DNA from: Chryseobacterium sp. StRB126
GTDB taxonomy: Bacteria > Bacteroidota > Bacteroidia > Flavobacteriales > Weeksellaceae
Reading direction: 5' to 3'
Length of the DNA: 64,000 nt
Assembly: GCF_000829375.1 (NCBI RefSeq)
Contig: NZ_AP014624.1
Location: 2,542,001 to 2,606,000 of the forward strand
A program made the translations under genes and the position numbers. Of this stretch, positions 8,417 through 16,812 are shown piece after piece. Each line of letters starts with the position of its first letter. Positions within the stretch are counted from its first letter, which is position 1. Below the pieces are notes generated by a model that saw only the letters and a program-made list of their open reading frames with translations, ran no database searches and had not been told where the DNA came from.

Positions 8417-8450
8417 TATTTAAGACTAGTCACTAGTCAAACAGTCTCTT

Positions 8451-8885
8451 TTATTTATCCTGCCCAATATCCAATCGGTCAAACTTTCCTTCAGTATTCT
8501 TATGAAATCTGAAGAACACAGGAAACGTTCCCCATTGTCCCGCTTTAAAATTTCCATGAATCTCCTTACTGTCATTTTCAACACGGTCTATACTGAGGAA
8601 CATCTCTTTGCCGAGGGCATTGGCAAAAAATGATTTAAAATCCACTTTATTACCATCATCTGTCATGGTCGGATTTTCAGTGAAGAAGGTGTACCAGCTT
8701 TGATCTCCTGTCTGAAGAGCTTCTATAGCCTGTTTTACCTGAGGATCTGTTATTTTTGATAAATCCATTGTCTGTTGTTTTTTTGATGTTATTGTTGAGG
8801 TTTCTTTTTCTTTGACTGTTTGCTGGCCACAGGCTGTACATGAAAGTCCTGTAACTAATACTATTGCAAAATTGGAATATTTCAT
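8451..8885 (-). CDS. Exported lipoprotein, SnoaL/NTF2-like
   Basis: Protein of 144 residues starting with a lipoprotein-type signal (LVTGLSCTACGQQ; lipidated Cys probably at CGQQ). The mature part (IEALQTGDQSWYTFFTENPTMTDDG and the tryptophan-containing strand near the end) resembles the NTF2-like SnoaL fold, a cone-shaped fold used by enzymes and binding proteins. The specific function is unknown. It lies seven bases downstream of a DoxX-like membrane protein gene on the same strand, so the two probably form an operon. Confidence 0.7.
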   Translation of the reverse strand: MKYSNFAIVLVTGLSCTACGQQTVKEKETSTITSKKQQTMDLSKITDPQVKQAIEALQTGDQSWYTFFTENPTMTDDGNKVDFKSFFANALGKEMFLSIDRVENDSKEIHGNFKAGQWGTFPVFFRFHKNTEGKFDRLDIGQDK

Positions 8886-8892
8886 ATCAAAG

Positions 8893-9240
8893 TTAATTTT
8901 TAAGAGGATGTTGCAGATAAATAATCAGCAGATTAAGAAAAAGGAAAGGGAGCTCTATCAACACTCCTTTAAAATCTTTATCCATAAGATGAAAACAAAT
9001 AATCAGCAAAATACCTGCAGCCATCAAAAAGTTTCCCCAGACAAATGTTTTGGGAAATAGTATCAGGATGGAAGCAAGAATGGTAACCGCTCCGTTAATC
9101 ATAAGTCCGGTTTTATCAAAGCCCCATTTTCCAAATAGAGCAGTCATTTCAGGTTTTCCCGAAAACATGGCAATTCCCTGTTTAAAACCCATAAAAACAG
9201 CAGTAAGGATAAGAATGAAATTAATAATTTTTACAATCAT
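8893..9240 (-). CDS. DoxX-like integral membrane protein
   Basis: Protein of 115 residues with four predicted transmembrane helices (IIKIINF-type start, then ILILTAVFMGF, LMINGAVTILASILILF, FLMAAGILLIICF and LPFLFLNLLIIYL). I chose the ATG at 9240 because a longer upstream start at 9363 would add a polar 41-residue extension with no membrane or signal character. It resembles DoxX/DUF4345-type membrane proteins. It is probably cotranscribed with the SnoaL-like lipoprotein gene downstream; function unknown. Confidence 0.75.
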   Translation of the reverse strand: MIVKIINFILILTAVFMGFKQGIAMFSGKPEMTALFGKWGFDKTGLMINGAVTILASILILFPKTFVWGNFLMAAGILLIICFHLMDKDFKGVLIELPFLFLNLLIIYLQHPLKN

Positions 9241-9432
9241 GTCAGGTGTTTTTTTTATATTAATTGAAGTATTAGATGAATACAAATATGCACGAAATGA
9301 ATGATTTATGTATGGTGAAATTTTCGGATTTTTAAAATATATCGAAGGGCAAGCTTTCTTCAATAATGATCTTACTTTCCCTAATTCTAAATTACTTATT
9401 GCTCGTTATGAGTTGCTTATCTTCATAAAAAG

Positions 9433-9466
9433 AAAACCACAGTTTATATTGCTAAACTGTGGTTTT
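9433..9466 (-). terminator. Bidirectional intrinsic terminator
   Basis: Arms AAAACCACAGTTTA (9433-9446) and TAAACTGTGGTTTT (9453-9466) pair perfectly around six bases. T-rich stretches occur on both exits. It closes the hypothetical gene at 9488-9901 on the minus strand. Confidence 0.85.
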
Positions 9467-9487
9467 TGATAATTAAGAACTATTTAA

Positions 9488-9901
9488 TTATGATTCTGTC
9501 TTCAGGTAGCCAAAATGCAATGTCGGTTCTTTCCCAAATAAGCACGAGAAAATGTTCTGAAACTCGTGGATATATCTACATTTGATGGCATTACCATAAA
9601 TTTTCAACCCTTCCATTATTTTTCTGGAACTCAGGTCGATGTCATATTTTATAAATGTTTCAGGCCTTTCATATCTGATACTTTGGTCTGAACTGTACGT
9701 TTTTGAAAACCCTAATTTCTCAAGCCATTCTTCTGTTATTTTAATAGGCCTGATAGAATCTGCCGGAACCGAAATACCGTGAATGTCATTTTCAATTTTA
9801 ACAAAATAAGCCTGTTCTACATTCTGAAAAATCTCAGTGATCGTATAAATCTGATTTTTGTACTCGACTAAGTTTTTGATTTTAAGATCTGCTACGTTCA
9901 T
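9488..9901 (-). CDS. Hypothetical cytoplasmic protein
   Basis: Soluble protein of 137 residues with no signal peptide. The opening (NVADLKIKNLVEYKNQIYTITEI) looks like a small beta-barrel (KOW/SH3-like) and is followed by the ITEEWLEKLGF word. I recall that word from a group of uncharacterised Bacteroidota proteins that often occur in accessory regions. No function can be assigned. It stands alone between a bidirectional terminator and an AT-rich gap. Confidence 0.65.
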   Translation of the reverse strand: MNVADLKIKNLVEYKNQIYTITEIFQNVEQAYFVKIENDIHGISVPADSIRPIKITEEWLEKLGFSKTYSSDQSIRYERPETFIKYDIDLSSRKIMEGLKIYGNAIKCRYIHEFQNIFSCLFGKEPTLHFGYLKTES

Positions 9902-10097
9902 AATATTTTGAATTTTAGTGGATGATATGGTCCTTTATATGCATCAAATATTATGCCTTGCATTATGCTGTAAGACGGTGTTTTTGTGAAGATTAGGTTA
10001 AATTTTAATAGAAGAAATTAAAAATATGTTAAAATAAAAGAGTATAGCGATTTCATTTTGTTTTCCCTACAAAATTGAATGAGGTGTGCGGAGGGTA

Positions 10098-11297
10098 TCA
10101 ATTTTTTTTGCCGTTGGGAGAAGTATTGGCTGTTGCAAGAAGAAGTGCTGTTACTACAGAAATAACCAGAAAAGCAATGAAAACGTTCCAGGAATAGGAG
10201 TGGAGAAGATATCCGGTGCCACTTCCCAGAACACTCGATCCAAAGTAATAGAAGAGCCAGTAAATAGATGTTGCTGAAGATTTGCCTCGTTTGGCATACA
10301 ATGCAGTCATCTGACTGGCCATGGTGTGGGCTGCAAAAAACGAAAAAGTAAATAATCCAAGGCCAAAAATGAGGATATAAATGTTCTCAGACAGTAATAA
10401 TAAAGTGCCGATAAGCATACTGAGGATAGAACCTTTCAGAATAGTATTTGCCGTAATTCTTTTGGAAAGTCTCCCAACAGCCATAGTCCCGAAAACTCCG
10501 AAGATATACATCAGGAATATAAAAGCGATGATAAAATGACTTAATGAAAATGGCTGAGCCTCGAGTCTGAAGGTAAGATAATTGTAAACACTCACAAAAA
10601 CTCCCATCACAAGGGCTGCTATAAGATACAACCGAAACATATAGGGATGAGTTAGGAAAAACTTCATTTGTTTTACCTTAAGGTGATAATCTGTTTTCTG
10701 TGGATTGAAAAATTTGGATTCAGGAAAAAGCTTCCAGAATATAGCCCCCAGAATAAGACTTTCTATTCCGATTACCAGAACTGCATTACGCCAGCCAAAT
10801 TCTCCGGCCAGAATTGTAGCCAGAATTCTTCCACTCATTCCACCAATGGTATTTCCACTAAGGTACATACTGATGGCAGTACCTATAACCGCAGCACTTA
10901 CTTCTTCTGTAAGATAGGCAAGAGCAACCGCAGAAACCCCGGAAACCACAAATCCTTTAAAAATACCGATAGCAATCAAAATACTAAGGCTTGGGATCCA
11001 TGTTGAAATAATGGTTAATAAGGCAGAAGAAATCAATGAAAAAGTCATCAATCCTTTCCTTGAATAACTGTCTGCTTTAAAAGCGAAGAACAATAACCCC
11101 AATGCCATTCCGATAGTAGATGATGAAACCAATAGAGAAGTGTCTCCAACAGATACATTAAAATGTTCCGCGGCCATTGGTAGCATTGGCTGAAAAAGAT
11201 AAAGCTGTGCGAATACCGACAGCCCGGAAAAAAAAATACAAAGTTTTATATATCGGAAACGTTGGCTTCCCTGATCTGCTTTTTCCAATGGATTCAT
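10098..11297 (-). CDS. Major facilitator superfamily transporter
   Basis: Membrane transporter of 399 residues with twelve hydrophobic segments in the two-bundle MFS pattern and a basic loop between helices 2 and 3 (KADSYSRKGLM). It resembles the YnfM-type drug/metabolite exporters of Gammaproteobacteria in length and motif order, but the substrate cannot be read from the sequence. The gene is monocistronic; the upstream gap holds a repeat element (11415-11550). Transport would be proton-driven across the inner membrane by family rule. Confidence 0.88.
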   Translation of the reverse strand: MNPLEKADQGSQRFRYIKLCIFFSGLSVFAQLYLFQPMLPMAAEHFNVSVGDTSLLVSSSTIGMALGLLFFAFKADSYSRKGLMTFSLISSALLTIISTWIPSLSILIAIGIFKGFVVSGVSAVALAYLTEEVSAAVIGTAISMYLSGNTIGGMSGRILATILAGEFGWRNAVLVIGIESLILGAIFWKLFPESKFFNPQKTDYHLKVKQMKFFLTHPYMFRLYLIAALVMGVFVSVYNYLTFRLEAQPFSLSHFIIAFIFLMYIFGVFGTMAVGRLSKRITANTILKGSILSMLIGTLLLLSENIYILIFGLGLFTFSFFAAHTMASQMTALYAKRGKSSATSIYWLFYYFGSSVLGSGTGYLLHSYSWNVFIAFLVISVVTALLLATANTSPNGKKN

Positions 11298-11414
11298 GAT
11301 TTTTTGCCGTTACAATGCAGCGGTTTCACAGAAAATATGATTCTGTAAATTTCCTGATTATTTTTTTAATGTAAAAATCATTATTTCAATTACTGCGATA
11401 GAAGCTGATGATAG

Positions 11415-11550
11415 AGCAGGGCAGCTGGAAAGAGAGAATTATTTGAAATCCATGAAAATTTAATCATGAGCTCTCTTCAGTTCATACAATGATATTTTCT
11501 CTTGTTCTTAAAGACTTGATAACTTCCTTCTTCCAGCTTCATATTTCCTG
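11415..11550. repeat. GGAAGCTGGAAG palindromic element, copy 3
   Basis: Left arm at about 11417-11437 (CAGGGCAGCTGGAAAGAGAG) and right arm at 11521-11540 (AACTTCCTTCTTCCAGCTTC) are approximate inverted repeats of the same words seen at 3322 and 62225. It sits between the MFS gene and the response regulator gene. Confidence 0.55.
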
Positions 11551-11564
11551 ACATCTTATCAACA

Positions 11565-12176
11565 TCAGTGCATCATTTCATATACCTTAATTAGCTCTGC
11601 AATATTGGCTACATCAAGCTTCTGAAATATCCTTTTTTTGTAGGTACTTACCGTTGACATTTGAATGTTGAGCCTGTTGGCAATTTCAAGGTTTCCGTTT
11701 CCGTCTGCTAATAGCTTAAAGATTTCATATTCCCTGGATGACAGCTTTTCAGAAGGATTACTTTTTTTATTTTGAATGATAAGCCCAATAAGCTCTGCAG
11801 GGTAGAAGTATCCTTTCTCAATAACGGTTCGTACTGCATTTTTAATTTCTTCCTCACTGCTTTGCTTGTTCAGATAGCCCTCAGCACCTTCCCGGATATA
11901 TTGTATTGCTACATCTTTGTCATATCCTGAAAACACAAGGATTTTAATATCACTCTGTATAGCTTTAAGCTCAGAGATCATCTTTTTATATTGAGTTCCG
12001 GGCATATCAATATCTAAAATAATAAGGCTGTAATCATGGGATTCCAGCATATTCTTCACCTGCCCGTAGTTTTCTGCAAAATCTATTTTCAGTTCTGGAA
12101 AGCCGGTTTCCAGGACCAATGCGGTGCCTGCTCTGACTACATAGTGATCATCAGCAATTAAGATTCTTTCATTCAT
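11565..12176 (-). CDS. NarL/FixJ-family response regulator
   Basis: Response regulator of 203 residues. The receiver domain (about residues 3-120) has the acidic pocket (LIADDHYV) and the phosphoacceptor Asp in LIILDIDMPG. The C-terminal LuxR-type helix-turn-helix spans about 138-200 (LSSREYEIFKLLADGNGN, then EIANRLNIQMSTVSTYKKRI). It lies six bases downstream of the propeller-type sensor kinase gene and is its evident partner. Targets are not visible in the sequence. Confidence 0.93.
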   Translation of the reverse strand: MNERILIADDHYVVRAGTALVLETGFPELKIDFAENYGQVKNMLESHDYSLIILDIDMPGTQYKKMISELKAIQSDIKILVFSGYDKDVAIQYIREGAEGYLNKQSSEEEIKNAVRTVIEKGYFYPAELIGLIIQNKKSNPSEKLSSREYEIFKLLADGNGNLEIANRLNIQMSTVSTYKKRIFQKLDVANIAELIKVYEMMH

Positions 12177-12182
12177 AGTAAA

Positions 12183-15176
12183 TTAGTTTTTTTTGAGCAT
12201 TAATTCCACAATTGTTCCCTGTGGTTGGTTATGCCTGAAACTGATTTCAGCATTTATTTTTTTCACCAAATGAATAACCATGTGCAGGCCAAGGCCTTTT
12301 CCTTTAAAACTTGGGGTCTCCAGTTTAGGATTTCTGAATAAATTCATGTACATGTTAATCTGTTCATCCGGCATTCCTGTTCCCGTATCAGAGATGGTTA
12401 TGGTGACTTTTTGATTAATTTCGACTGCATTAAGGTGTATTTCTCCATCAAAAGTGTTTTTCACCGCGTTATCAAGGATATTATGGATAATAGCAGTTAG
12501 TATACTTTCATTAACATGAGAATATACATTGTTTCCCACTATATTGATGATGGTTGTTCCTCTCTCTTTTGCAATTTCACAGAAAAGTCTTTTCTTGATT
12601 TCCAAAATCCTGTTAACCGGATATTCTTCTTCTTCAAAAATATTCTCAGCCTTGTAAAGTTCGGTATATTCTTTTAAATTCAGAGTAAACTGATAAAGTT
12701 GTTCAGAAGACTTATAAATACTGTCAAAATATTTTTTCTGAAGTTCCAAATCATCAGATTCATGAAGTTTCTGCGAAAGCATTGCGATAAATCTGATAGG
12801 TGTGGTAATATCATGACTGATGGTCTCTACCAATTTTTTCTGGTATTCAGTTTCCTTTCGCAAATCACTTTTTACTACTTCAAGATTAAGTGACGTCTCC
12901 TTTAACTCCGAATTCTTATTGTGAACAATCTGCTTTAATACTTTGTTTTTTATTCTTAAAAAATTAGTCATCAGCTGAACAATCATAATGATGACTAGCA
13001 AAATGATGATAGAAGCAGTAACGCGGAACAATAATGTCTGATAAAAAAGGGGTTGAATTTTGAAACGGATAGACTTTTGCACAAATTTTCCCTCCGGCGA
13101 AACCAGCATTCTTACACTCAGCGTATAATCCCCCGGAGCAAGGTTACTAATGGTATATTTCAGTTCCTTTCCGGTGGTGATGGGTTCCCATTCAGAGTTT
13201 TCCTTTCCAGAAATTTTAGCCTCTAAATAAAGATTTTCCGGATTGGAAAAATAAGGTACATCAATAAAAATTTCCGCGGTTTTATAATCGTTTTGAAGAT
13301 CAAGAGCATGATGGAAGTATTGAGGATCAGAATTTCCAATCCTTACCCTTTCTATATAGATTTTATTTTTGTCTGGATAGAAAGTTTTGACGCTGTCCGG
13401 ATTAAAAAATACAAATCCATCCATCGAAGGAAACACAAAGTCACCATTTTCCAGTGCGTAAGCGTTAGGCTGTGAACTACCGTTGAATTCATTAGTCAGG
13501 AATCCATCTCTTTTAGTGAAACGGTAATAATAAACGGGTTTATTCCCATCCTGTGCATACTGCAGCAGCTGTTTTTTCGGAACCTTGAAAAGTCCGTTAT
13601 TAGAAGATATCCAGTAAAATCCATTTCTATCCTCCAGAATATAATGAGCAGACATAAGATTGTTATTTCTGTCAGTCGGCATTTTAATGAGCTTTCTGTC
13701 TCTGAGAAGATAGAAACCACTCTCGTTGGTCATCACCCAAATCAGATTATCTTTTGTTCTGATAATACTTTTAACATGAATATTTTTGTGAACGGGCGTA
13801 ATGGTTTTGCTTCCCAACACTATAGAATACAAACCATCACTATTACCTACCAGAATCTCATTTTTATTGTACTGAAAGAAAGTATTGACAAAACTATTAA
13901 ACTCATAAGTATAATCCGGTTTTGTGAATGTATCTTCTCTAAAGATATGAAGCTGGCTTTTTGATGAACCTGAAAATGAAGTTCCATAAAGGCTTCCACT
14001 CTGTAAGAAAGCCTGAAATCCCTGTTTTATAAAACTAGAATCCTTCCTTTTATAACCAGAATTTTTGTAAAACTTAATAATGTAGCTTCTTTTCCGGATC
14101 AATATATTTCCAGCTTTATCATACATCATAAGATAGTTGTTATTATCACCAAAAGGATACCTCTTCACAATTCCGTCTCTCCCGAATTCCGTCCCGTCTT
14201 CTGCAATGATTGTATTCTTACTGAAGGGTAGGGAAGCATAGTAAACATTGTTGGAGAAGTCCTCTTTTTTCTTGGCTACATAGAAGTCGGAGAGTTTCAG
14301 AACATTTAAACCATTATTCAGGGTTCCAAGGTAAAGCTTGTTGAATTTCCATCCATAAAACATAGAGCAATAGGAGTGGCTTCCTATTTCGTTGTATTTT
14401 ACTAAAAATTTAAGAGAAGGTTTCTTTGGATTGCCTACTACAATGTAAATATCATTGTGATTGATAACAAAAGTTTGATTGGTAATCTGCTGCCAATAAA
14501 TCCTCGTATTAGGGTCATTAAAAAGATTCGGTTCATCATGAATGGAAACTTTCCCGTTATCAATAGAATAAGTCTTTCTATTCCTGATGTCATTAATAAA
14601 AAGAACTTCATTGAATACAAACATGTTGTTAAGATCCTTATTAGAAAAAGGAATGGATATTTTTATTTCATTCCCTTTATGATCCTTATAAATGATGAGG
14701 TTGTTTTGGGTAAAATTATAGGTTGAATTTTTAAGCCTTACAAAGTACTGGATGTCATTGTAAAAATTACAGGCTAGGATATTATTTGCAACCCGGTGCA
14801 CCCATTCATTCCCCGTTGTAAAAGTGATCTTGTCACTGCTGTGAAGCTGTGTCAACGTGGGAAATCTGTTTTTAATAATGACCTTGCTTTCCTGGAAGTC
14901 ATTAAGTACTGTAATGCTGTCCTGAGATGGGTCACCAATAAATTCACCAAAGTGAAGATTATTTATTTTAAAATTGTTGAAAGTAATAAAGGAACTTCCG
15001 TCATACCGTACAAGACCATTTTCTGTAGAGATCCAGATAAAGCCATACTTGTCCTTAACAATGGCCTTTGCACTGCTTTGTGGAAGTCCATTGTCAATAT
15101 TATACCAGGTAGAAGTATAGTGTTGTCCGTAGATGTTGAAATATAAGCAAGTAAAAAACAATGCCCAAACTCTCAT
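12183..15176 (-). CDS. Two-component sensor kinase with propeller and Y_Y_Y domains
   Basis: Large sensor of 997 residues. After a signal peptide (ending NIYGQ) come reg_prop propeller repeats (for example DKYGFIWISTENGLVRYDG near residue 50 and DRNGFYWISSNNGLFKV further on). A Y_Y_Y immunoglobulin-like domain (LKYTISNLAPGDYTLSVRML) and one transmembrane helix (IIILLVIIMIVQL) follow. The cytoplasmic kinase core has an H box (ETISHDITTPIRF), N box (NILDNAVKNT) and G boxes (ISDTGTGMP, GKGLGLHMV). Unlike the hybrid sensors of polysaccharide loci it has no receiver or DNA-binding domain; a separate NarL-type regulator follows. No carbohydrate genes are adjacent, so the ligand is unknown. Confidence 0.93.
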   Translation of the reverse strand: MRVWALFFTCLYFNIYGQHYTSTWYNIDNGLPQSSAKAIVKDKYGFIWISTENGLVRYDGSSFITFNNFKINNLHFGEFIGDPSQDSITVLNDFQESKVIIKNRFPTLTQLHSSDKITFTTGNEWVHRVANNILACNFYNDIQYFVRLKNSTYNFTQNNLIIYKDHKGNEIKISIPFSNKDLNNMFVFNEVLFINDIRNRKTYSIDNGKVSIHDEPNLFNDPNTRIYWQQITNQTFVINHNDIYIVVGNPKKPSLKFLVKYNEIGSHSYCSMFYGWKFNKLYLGTLNNGLNVLKLSDFYVAKKKEDFSNNVYYASLPFSKNTIIAEDGTEFGRDGIVKRYPFGDNNNYLMMYDKAGNILIRKRSYIIKFYKNSGYKRKDSSFIKQGFQAFLQSGSLYGTSFSGSSKSQLHIFREDTFTKPDYTYEFNSFVNTFFQYNKNEILVGNSDGLYSIVLGSKTITPVHKNIHVKSIIRTKDNLIWVMTNESGFYLLRDRKLIKMPTDRNNNLMSAHYILEDRNGFYWISSNNGLFKVPKKQLLQYAQDGNKPVYYYRFTKRDGFLTNEFNGSSQPNAYALENGDFVFPSMDGFVFFNPDSVKTFYPDKNKIYIERVRIGNSDPQYFHHALDLQNDYKTAEIFIDVPYFSNPENLYLEAKISGKENSEWEPITTGKELKYTISNLAPGDYTLSVRMLVSPEGKFVQKSIRFKIQPLFYQTLLFRVTASIIILLVIIMIVQLMTNFLRIKNKVLKQIVHNKNSELKETSLNLEVVKSDLRKETEYQKKLVETISHDITTPIRFIAMLSQKLHESDDLELQKKYFDSIYKSSEQLYQFTLNLKEYTELYKAENIFEEEEYPVNRILEIKKRLFCEIAKERGTTIINIVGNNVYSHVNESILTAIIHNILDNAVKNTFDGEIHLNAVEINQKVTITISDTGTGMPDEQINMYMNLFRNPKLETPSFKGKGLGLHMVIHLVKKINAEISFRHNQPQGTIVELMLKKN

Positions 15177-15734
15177 GTAAAACTGATCTGTGTTTCCTGC
15201 TAAAGCAAAAAACGGTTAATAATAGTTTTTGTACAAGTCGAAGTTTTTTTAATAGATAAGAACGATTGGAAATAAATTTTTGTCATTAGTTTTTTGTCTC
15301 TGTGTTTTGAAGTGTTAAAATGGTTTTGTTTGATGGTGTAAAAATAATGAAATTATACAGATAAATTAGCATGTTTTGATTTGTTTTAATATGAGTTTTG
15401 TCGGCATTTGTCGACGCTAATGCTGATATTAGTCGGCTTTTTTGTAGTAGTATTTCTACGCCAGGTGATAATTTATTTTACGAAATCGGTTATAATGAAC
15501 CTGTTTTTGTTTTTTTAAAATTCATTTTCTATAGAATCTGAACATTTTTTAATATTATAGAAACGAGGGCTAAGAGGATGAGTTATTATCTGTTGTTATT
15601 GAAACACAATAAGATAAAGTTTGTTGACTGATGTTTTTTTCTATCTGGCGTAATTTATTGTGGATAGTCTTTGGCTATTAGGTTTTTGTAGTAAAAGTTT
15701 TACAAAAATATGATGTTTATTCTATAGTTTTTTT

Positions 15735-15765
15735 TTGACCGGATATGGCAGTATGCCTACTTTTG
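15735..15765 (+). promoter_or_regulatory. Bacteroidota-type promoter of a candidate small RNA
   Basis: TTG (15735-15737), 20 bases, then TACTTTTG (15758-15765) matches the -33 TTG / -7 TAnnTTTG consensus of Bacteroidota housekeeping promoters exactly. Transcription would start near 15770. The nearest protein gene begins 290 bases later, beyond an intrinsic terminator. Confidence 0.65.
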
Positions 15766-15769
15766 CAAA

Positions 15770-15880
15770 CAGTTCCCATCGTGATGAATAGAGATTGTTT
15801 ACTCTAATAAAGATTCTAAGAACACAAACGATTTAGCTCAAAAAATAAAGGTCTCTGCAGGAGATCTTTTGTTTTTTTTC
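15770..15880 (+). ncRNA. Candidate small RNA of about 110 nt
   Basis: A consensus promoter just upstream and an intrinsic terminator at the end define a short transcript without a convincing ORF. It contains TAAAGATTCTAAGAACACAA at about 15808-15827, shared with 7771-7790 with one difference. It could alternatively be an attenuated leader of the AraC-type gene at 16056. A covariance-model scan with the Rfam Bacteroidota families (for example Flavo-1) would test it. Confidence 0.4.
15848..15880 (+). terminator. Intrinsic terminator of the candidate small RNA
   Basis: Stem AAAGGTCTC (15848-15856) / GAGATCTTT (15862-15870), nine pairs including one G-T, five-base loop, followed by TTGTTTTTTTT. 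Confidence 0.75.
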
Positions 15881-16055
15881 TCATGAAATCAGAATCTGAT
15901 TAAATCCAAATGCAACATTAGAGATTCATCAATTTTTAAAATATTAAAAAAAGTAGAGTTATTGTTTTTTTATACTTTCCCGAAAAGTTCACCATACGGA
16001 TTTTAATTTGTATTTTTATTTTTATAATTTTAATTAATTATAAGAAAAAAACAAG

Positions 16056-16409
16056 ATGAAAAGAAGCGAAGAAATTACCCATCAGTATTTTAATTTTTTA
16101 GAAAATCATATCCAGCAAGTGATTTCAGGAGATGTGTCTGAATTTATGGAGGTAAATGAAATTGCTGGAAAGCTAGCTGTCTCTCACAAGCACCTTACCG
16201 ATACCATAAAAAAAGAAACAGGACAACATCCCTGTTACTTTTATGATGATGCAATTATCAGGCAAGCTAAACAAATGCTTACAGATTCAGAATATTCTGT
16301 CGCAGAAATTGCCCGTATATTTACGTATGATCCCTCAAATTTTTCAAAATTCTTCAAAAAAATGACAGGCGAAACACCCGGAGTTTTCAGAAAGGCCTCA
16401 GGAGGATAA
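16056..16409 (+). CDS. Short AraC-family transcriptional regulator
   Basis: Protein of 117 residues that is almost entirely the two-helix-turn-helix AraC DNA-binding domain: first motif around MEVNEIAGKLAVSHKHLTDTI, second around YSVAEIARIFTYDPSNFSKFFKK, ending with the typical GETPGVFRK. There is no ligand-binding domain, so its activity must depend on its amount or on partner proteins. Members of about 300 residues are usual; this stand-alone form is known in Bacteroidota. The gene stands alone. Confidence 0.87.
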   Translation: MKRSEEITHQYFNFLENHIQQVISGDVSEFMEVNEIAGKLAVSHKHLTDTIKKETGQHPCYFYDDAIIRQAKQMLTDSEYSVAEIARIFTYDPSNFSKFFKKMTGETPGVFRKASGG

Positions 16410-16812
16410 GTTTAATTTCTTCCAAAAAACCTGATAGATAGTATGGTTTTATACAATTTATTTCTTTATTTTGTGATTAAATATAAAAAGTGTAGTTATC
16501 AGTATGGTTTCTGAAATGAATGTTTTCAATTTTAAAAAAACATTGAAAAAATAATCTTTTATAAATGAGATAGTTGTATTATATGGGATGTCTTTTTGTG
16601 ATTTCTTTATTTATATTTCTTTATGGCTTTCTTTTTTTTATTAAATTTAAATCTAGAAAATTAATTAAATCAAAAATTGATAAAACGGCTGATATATAAT
16701 TAAATTGGTATGAAACTGATGTGCCTTTAATATTTTTTTAATCACATTGATCTTATGATACCTTGTTTATAGTTATATATTTGTTATACAGAACACCACT
16801 AAATAACTTAGG
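16410..16812. other. AT-rich intergenic region before the oxoamine synthase
   Basis: Apart from one candidate small membrane protein (16583-16699, listed separately) no gene is seen. A TATATTTG element at 16776-16783 matches the -7 promoter consensus 30 bases before the next start codon, but the nearest TTG (16747-16749) is 26 bases further upstream, a little long. Confidence 0.5.
16583..16699 (+). CDS. Candidate 38-residue single-span membrane protein
   Basis: An ATG at 16583 opens 38 codons: a hydrophobic stretch (GCLFVISLFIFLYGFLFFI) followed by a basic tail (KFKSRKLIKSK) and stop TAA at 16697. This is the layout of a small inner-membrane protein with a cytoplasmic C terminus. AT-rich DNA can produce such patterns by chance because T-rich codons encode Phe, Leu and Ile, so the call is tentative. 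Confidence 0.3.
   Translation: MGCLFVISLFIFLYGFLFFIKFKSRKLIKSKIDKTADI

Larger units (their letters stand above)
15177..16055. other. Long AT-rich intergenic region with a possible small transcript
   Basis: No protein gene longer than about 20 codons is supported in these 879 bases. A hairpin GTCGACGCTAAT / ATTAGTCGGC followed by a T-run lies at about 15409-15443 and could be a terminator for a short plus-strand transcript. Further on, a good promoter (15735-15765) and a terminator (15848-15880) frame a candidate small RNA, listed separately. The remaining 175 bases before the AraC-type gene are AT-rich. Confidence 0.5.

Noticed and set aside
15409..15443. Hairpin GTCGACGCTAAT / ATTAGTCGGC with T-run as a riboswitch
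   Set aside because: It looks like a simple terminator; there is no conserved aptamer sequence and no gene directly downstream.
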